A stretch of 10,783 bases of DNA, taken from contig JAATVS010000600.1 of the NCBI GenBank assembly GCA_014523695.1, positions 1 to 10,783 on the forward strand, written 5' to 3'. The notes beneath the pieces were generated by a model, which did not search any database, was not told where the DNA came from, and was given only the letters and a program-made list of their open reading frames with translations. Position numbers and translations under genes: made by a program. The stretch comes from Nitrososphaerales archaeon TH5895 (GTDB lineage Archaea; Thermoproteota; Nitrososphaeria; Nitrososphaerales; Nitrososphaeraceae). This document shows positions 7,160 to 10,783 of this stretch, one piece after another (positions within the stretch are counted from its first letter, which is position 1; each line of letters opens with the position of its first letter).

Positions 7160-7500
7160 TTCTCGACCACCTAAAAGCATAATTCGGGTATCTTACGATA
7201 TCATCATATAAAGCGTACAAAGAAGCGCAATCCGGGAGCGCCGGTAAGTTGTTTGTCCTCCATATTCAATAGCAATGATTGATCATGCAAGCATTTATTC
7301 TAGGAGCTCGGATAGGAAATATGACGAAAAGGTTATTAGACTCGCCCTGTGAGTATTGGCATGGGCACTGTAAAAGCTCTTATGAATGGATTGTTGCGCC
7401 GTAAAGTATCAGTATCCATATCGCCAGAATCTGAGAAGTCAAATAAACACAATTAGCTCCCCTCTTGTACTCTGTTGAATTAATACACCATGGGTGATTG
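7160..7500. other. Intergenic region, 341 bases, with one microprotein candidate
   Basis: It lies between the 3' ends of two convergent family members (7159 plus, 7501 minus). Apart from the short frame at 7321-7404 (listed separately) and an overlapping 31-codon frame from ATG 7360 that has no upstream signal, I see no gene, tRNA or strong terminator. Confidence 0.45.
7321..7404 (+). CDS. Possible 27-residue microprotein with a Cys/His cluster
   Basis: ATG 7321 to TAA 7402-7404 gives MTKRLLDSPCEYWHGHC and ten more residues. C10, H14, H16 and C17 lie within eight residues and could bind a metal. ATTTATTC (7293-7300) is centred about 24 bases before the ATG, as for a leaderless archaeal gene. 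No family is recognised, and a 27-codon frame can arise by chance, so this stays a candidate only. Confidence 0.22.
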   Translation: MTKRLLDSPCEYWHGHCKSSYEWIVAP

Positions 7501-8139
7501 CTATTTCTTCGGCTTTACATGAATAAGATAGTTACATGCGGTCCACTCTCCGAATGGCCCTTCAGAATATGAAGATATCGGAAAATTCCCCTCCGGGAGC
7601 TCTAGAACGACACAATGACCTATTATTGTAGCATCAAAGGAGTTCCCAAGATCTTTGTCCTCGTATGGAATGTCAAACTGATTATATAATTTAGCTTCTT
7701 TGTTTACTATTAGCTTAAAACTACCAACCTCAGTGTAATAAGGTCCGTACATACCCTCACGATCTAACACACGATGGCCATTGATGGATAATTGTTTTGG
7801 TTTATCTATCGCCAACTCATATTCGTCCCTAGCATAAACCAATCGTTCTTCTGAAGTATCAATGGTTCCTAGATTAAAGTATCTTGCCTCCACTTCATCA
7901 AATTCTGAAACTGAGACAGGAACAAAAACGAATTTGCCGACCTCTATCGTATGCTCTCCAACCTGGGGGCTCTTGTTTTTAAAAGGATTAGTTCTCAGGA
8001 ATAATGGAAGGTTACTATTTTCTTTAGCCTTTTCAATCTCATCATCAGGATCTTTGGAGCAGAGGATCTCCCAATATTTTGAGAGCCAGTCCGGTCGCTC
8101 GATTTCATACAGCGTATGAAGGATAATCGGATTTCCCAT
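7501..8139 (-). CDS. Divergent third member of the tryptophan-rich family, cytosolic
   Basis: The frame is open from 8397, but the start at 8139 is preferred. A TATA-like element (8190-8183) lies inside the longer frame, residues before this Met look random and Cys-rich, and the resulting 212 residues equal the 210 of the relative at 3235. There is no signal peptide. Similarity to the two other family members is weak but in the same order: DWLSKYWEILCS (17-28) against DWTVNWWKWVLS; GKFVFVPV (68-75) against NKSILVPI; ING (119-121) against LDG; SFKL (140-143) against SPVF; GHCVVLELPEGNFPI (174-188) against GYWLFIKPLVPGRHTL; a closing Tyr/Trp-x-x-x-V. Most of the Trp cluster and the DGYW motif are altered, so any active or binding site may differ. 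It converges on the exported member. Function is unknown; membership of the family is inference. Confidence 0.75.
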   Translation of the reverse strand: MGNPIILHTLYEIERPDWLSKYWEILCSKDPDDEIEKAKENSNLPLFLRTNPFKNKSPQVGEHTIEVGKFVFVPVSVSEFDEVEARYFNLGTIDTSEERLVYARDEYELAIDKPKQLSINGHRVLDREGMYGPYYTEVGSFKLIVNKEAKLYNQFDIPYEDKDLGNSFDATIIGHCVVLELPEGNFPISSYSEGPFGEWTACNYLIHVKPKK

Positions 8140-8182
8140 CACTTGAACTTCTTTAGACACACAACAATAGGAACACACTTGA

Positions 8183-8190
8183 ATATAAAT
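8183..8190 (-). promoter_or_regulatory. TATA box of the divergent family member
   Basis: ATTTATAT on minus is centred about 47 bases before ATG 8139, which predicts a transcript start near 8160 and a leader of about 20 bases. Its position inside the longer open frame argues against the upstream start at 8397. Confidence 0.5.
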
Positions 8191-8397
8191 ACTCTGCACA
8201 TAGTAATTGAACTTTGAATATATTCGACATAATGAAATTACAGTATGAAAAAATACTGCCGATAAGTGATTAGAGGCATCATGCAACGTTTTTTCCAATG
8301 GTAGCGTTCTTATGGTCAGAACACAATTCGAAGTTCTTAACCGAAGTGCTGTATTGTTCTCACCAAAGTCAGCCAAAGACTTGCGGGAGGTGAACAA

Positions 8398-9103
8398 TCA
8401 AATAAGTTACTTTTGAAAATGGATAGTCGTGCGTGCCATAATAGGTAGCACTATTAAATGAATTTCAACACTATCAGACTAGCATACTCATCGCAGCATG
8501 ATCTGGATTATGAGGAGACAAACTTATGAAAGCTTACATAGATTCATTCTCTTGCCTTAGACAAGGAGCTGATCAAATGCCTCAACTCTTTTGGCATTGC
8601 AAGATCAGTGCACTTCAGTGGATGTTTATTTCCTGCATTTCCTACTACTGGTGTATCAATCAGCAACGCCCTTAGGACTAGTCGGACTTGATCTCAGAGA
8701 AGATAACTTGAGGAAATTTGAAGCGTCAGAAGTTCAAGTTCAGTGGGTTGTGACTTTGTAAGCTTGTCAGTATCACTAGTATGAGATGAAAGTGTGACCA
8801 ATATACTCTCCGCTGCATTCCAAATTTATCTTCAAGTTTGATGTTCCTTCTTTCGAGTAACTAAGTTTTTTCCTTTATTGGTCGTTATAGGATCGTCAAA
8901 CATATAAGAGGCTAGGAATTACTTCGAGAATTGTCCAATTTTTCTAGCATTTAAAACTTAAACGAGATCTTATCCTTCATTTCAAGACTTAGTTGTATGA
9001 AGAGGAAGGGAGACCATAGAATTTCGTAGGTGGCAACGTCAAACTACCTAAATTTAGCGACACCCAGTAAGAGTCTTATTTCGATCTAATCACATTATTC
9101 AAG
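8398..9103. other. Gene-poor stretch of about 700 bases, possibly a decayed gene
   Basis: No frame on either strand looks like an intact gene. On plus, ATG 8526 gives 49 codons, and an overlapping frame is open from 8573 to 8758 (62 codons). A third frame reads sensibly over about 8560-8690 (for example DKELIKCLNSFGIARS). Overlapping short frames of this kind can be the trace of a gene with several frameshifts or plain chance. I recognise no family, repeat, tRNA or CRISPR. Confidence 0.5.
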
Positions 9104-9406
9104 TTGGATTACTTCGAAATTGATAGGCTGATTGAGGACCTAGCAAAATTGTATTCGTGTTCCTGCGCTGCAAGCTGGTTCAAGGTAGAGGGTCTCTGGA
9201 ATCCAACCAGAGATGAATTTCGGAATAAAGTGGTCGAATTCATGAACCACTTCGAGCATACGCTAGCCACCTTTCCAAATTCCCCGGAAAGCGAAAAATT
9301 CAAAGCGCGCACACGAGAGCTCTTGCAGAAAGAAACCCAGTTGGTCCTAGGAGGAAACAACAACGAAGTTGAAAAGAGATACAATTACTTTGTGAATTCT
9401 AGGTAA
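9104..9406 (+). CDS. Small, probably helical soluble protein of unknown function
   Basis: This encodes 100 residues from TTG 9104 to TAA 9404-9406. The in-frame stop at 9068-9070 leaves no ATG before it, so TTG is the best start. A TATA-like CTTATTTC (9075-9082) is about 25 bases upstream, consistent with a leaderless mRNA. The composition is that of a real charged helical protein: EIDRLIEDLAKLY (5-17), a SCSCAASWF stretch with two cysteines (18-26), RDEFRNKVVEFMNHFEH (36-52), and a helix with ARTRELLQKETQLV (68-81). No membrane segment, signal or known motif is seen. The opposite-strand frame of 91 codons is its shadow. It is 189 bases upstream of fbp on the same strand. I do not recognise the family. 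Confidence 0.6.
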   Translation: MDYFEIDRLIEDLAKLYSCSCAASWFKVEGLWNPTRDEFRNKVVEFMNHFEHTLATFPNSPESEKFKARTRELLQKETQLVLGGNNNEVEKRYNYFVNSR

Positions 9407-9556
9407 TAGGTAACAATCTCAAGGCAAGGTATAGAGATGCTTATCTGTCTTCAAGCATGCGTTTAAACGTGCTAAACATGTTTTGGTATAAGATTTGGCA
9501 GGCTACCTAAGAATTCAGCACCTGATATCGAAAGAGTGGAGATCATATCGGAAAGG

Positions 9557-9563
9557 ATTTATG
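9557..9563 (+). promoter_or_regulatory. Possible TATA box of fbp
   Basis: ATTTATG is centred about 36 bases before the fbp ATG (9596), giving a leader of about 10 bases. A weak purine-rich AGGGAAAA (9585-9592) precedes the start. Confidence 0.35.
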
Positions 9564-9595
9564 ATGCACAAAGTGAATTAGGCTAGGGAAAATAA

Positions 9596-10717
9596 ATGAG
9601 AGTAACTATATCAGCTATAAAAGCAGATATTGGGTCGATCGGAGGTCATACAAGACCAAGTGATGAACTTTTAACTTCGGTTAAGGAGTTTGTAAAGAGA
9701 AATTCAAAAAATCTACTAATTGATGTGTACATAGGCTACACGGGTGACGATATTCACCTTATTATGAGTCATACCCGCGGGATAGAAAATGAGAAGATTC
9801 ACAAATTAGCATGGGACGCATTTACTACGGGTACCAAAGTAGCAAAGGAACAGGGATTATACGGGGCCGGCCAGGATCTCCTAAAGGATGCGTTTTCAGG
9901 CAATGTCAAAGGTATGGGACCTGGAGTTGCGGAAATCGAAATGGAAGAGCGGCCAAGTGAGGTATTCAGTGTATATGCAGCAGACAAGACTGAACCGGGA
10001 GCATTTAACTTCCCATTATGGCGTGCCTTTGTGGATGCTGGAAGCAACACAGGATTATTGATAAATGAAAAGCTAGCTGCAGGTGTTACCTTTCGAATTA
10101 TGGACGTCATGTCCGGAAAATTGGCAAGCCTCAAGATGTGGGAGGATAAAGCAGAGCTGGAAGCCGCCCTTATGTACCCAGGACGATTTGTAGTTCACTC
10201 AATCGTCTCTTCTGAAAAAGAAGATGGTGAGGTAATAGTATCTGCTTCTACAGATAGGTTGCACAATATAGCGGGCACGTATGTAGGTAAGGATGATCCA
10301 ATAATGATAGTTCGGACTCAGAAGAATTTCCCTGCTACTGAAGAGGTTGGAAGTGCATTCAATAATCCACATTTTGTTGCAGGAGATACTCGAGGTAGTC
10401 ATCATATGCCGTTAATGCCCGTTAAACTGAATTCGGCGGCTTCTCTTAACTATTCTCTGCCAATAGTATCATGCCTTGTATTTAGTATGCGCAATGGTAA
10501 ATTGACTGGTCCTCACGACGGATTTGGTACAGCAGATTGGGAGCTGCAGCGGATCTGGGCAGCTGAGCGCGCAATGATAATGCGCAACCAAGGATTTATT
10601 CATCCTGCCACTTTGGTTCCAGATGAGCTCGAGTATAACAAAGGCTATGAAGCAAGAATGAAGAAACTTAATCAAAAATTCAAGGACATCGAGAAGGTAA
10701 TCGGCAAGAGCAAATAA
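9596..10717 (+). CDS. fbp: Fructose-1,6-bisphosphate aldolase/phosphatase (archaeal type V)
   Basis: This encodes 373 residues, the usual length. The bifunctional archaeal enzyme condenses dihydroxyacetone phosphate and glyceraldehyde 3-phosphate to fructose 1,6-bisphosphate and then removes the 1-phosphate, driving gluconeogenesis in the cytoplasm. Landmarks agree with the family: KADIGSIGGHT (9-19) with metal ligands D11 and H18; GDD (50-52); GAGQD (90-94) with Q93; ADKTEPGAFN (129-138) with D130 and K131; and AGTYVGKDDP (226-235), which supplies Y229 (proton transfer) and K232 (Schiff-base lysine), the numbers known from Thermoproteus and Sulfolobus enzymes. GPHDGFGTADWE (305-316) is also characteristic. 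No active-site residue appears missing. An autotrophic ammonia oxidiser would need it to make sugars from fixed carbon. The neighbours give no operon partner, except possibly the gene that starts 25 bases downstream. Confidence 0.97.
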   Translation: MRVTISAIKADIGSIGGHTRPSDELLTSVKEFVKRNSKNLLIDVYIGYTGDDIHLIMSHTRGIENEKIHKLAWDAFTTGTKVAKEQGLYGAGQDLLKDAFSGNVKGMGPGVAEIEMEERPSEVFSVYAADKTEPGAFNFPLWRAFVDAGSNTGLLINEKLAAGVTFRIMDVMSGKLASLKMWEDKAELEAALMYPGRFVVHSIVSSEKEDGEVIVSASTDRLHNIAGTYVGKDDPIMIVRTQKNFPATEEVGSAFNNPHFVAGDTRGSHHMPLMPVKLNSAASLNYSLPIVSCLVFSMRNGKLTGPHDGFGTADWELQRIWAAERAMIMRNQGFIHPATLVPDELEYNKGYEARMKKLNQKFKDIEKVIGKSK

Positions 10718-10742
10718 CAGACAAATACGAAATGAGAGGAAT

Positions 10743-10783
10743 ATGCCGAATGTTTGGAAGTCTTATTACGATGACTCCTTTCC
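10743..10783 (+). CDS. Start of an unidentified gene, cut off by window edge
   Basis: ATG 10743 opens a frame MPNVWKSYYDDSF that stays open to the edge. GAGAGGA at 10734-10740 just before it looks like a ribosome binding site with short spacing. It begins 25 bases after the fbp stop on the same strand, so it could be cotranscribed with fbp. Thirteen codons are too few to name a family. Confidence 0.42.
   Translation, partial: MPNVWKSYYDDSF

Noticed and set aside
8140..8397. N-terminal extension of the minus-strand protein
   Set aside because: The 86 extra residues contain the likely TATA box, look random, and make the protein much longer than its relatives.
9109..9384. 91-codon minus-strand frame
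   Set aside because: It is a shadow of the 100-residue plus-strand gene, whose composition and upstream TATA-like box are more convincing.
1..10783. CRISPR array, tRNA or rRNA genes, insertion sequence ends
   Set aside because: I scanned by eye for regularly spaced repeats, T-loop motifs and paired terminal repeats and saw none that hold up.

Overview
The window looks like chromosomal DNA of an ammonia-oxidising-type archaeon (Nitrososphaeria/Thaumarchaeota, most like soil Nitrososphaerales). The evidence is an archaeal-type fructose-1,6-bisphosphate aldolase/phosphatase, an archaeal 55-residue ribosomal protein eL40 with a zinc ribbon, TATA-like boxes about 24-27 bases before several starts with little or no leader, TTG starts, and moderate to low GC with long intergenic stretches. 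The lineage is inferred from style and gene content, not from a search.

Layout, left to right. Positions 1-1715 (minus) hold a B12-binding radical SAM protein whose C-terminus runs off the left edge. Next, also on minus, are a 126-residue single-span membrane protein (2123-2503) and a small ribosomal protein gene, rpl40e (2751-2918). The rpl40e gene lies opposite a spurious plus-strand frame and is easy to miss. From 3235 the window becomes accessory in character: a cytosolic member of a tryptophan-rich protein family of unknown function (3235-3867), a clearly broken SAM-methyltransferase gene (3980-4766), a ten-span membrane protein with a cytoplasmic tail (5000-6322, minus), an exported member of the same tryptophan-rich family (6407-7159), and a far more divergent third member on minus (7501-8139, start corrected from 8397). 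A stretch of about 700 bases (8398-9103) shows no convincing gene. The right end holds a small helical protein (9104-9406), fbp (9596-10717) and the first codons of another gene (10743 to the edge).

How the parts relate. The radical SAM protein, eL40 and Fbp are housekeeping or lipid/central-metabolism genes. Between eL40 and Fbp lies a variable segment carrying three related proteins of unknown function, one predicted outside the cell and two inside, together with a dying methyltransferase and an orphan polytopic membrane protein. The membrane protein and the exported family member are divergently transcribed from an 84-base AT-rich region and could share control. The three-member family is the best candidate for something undescribed. 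No function can be assigned to it from sequence alone.
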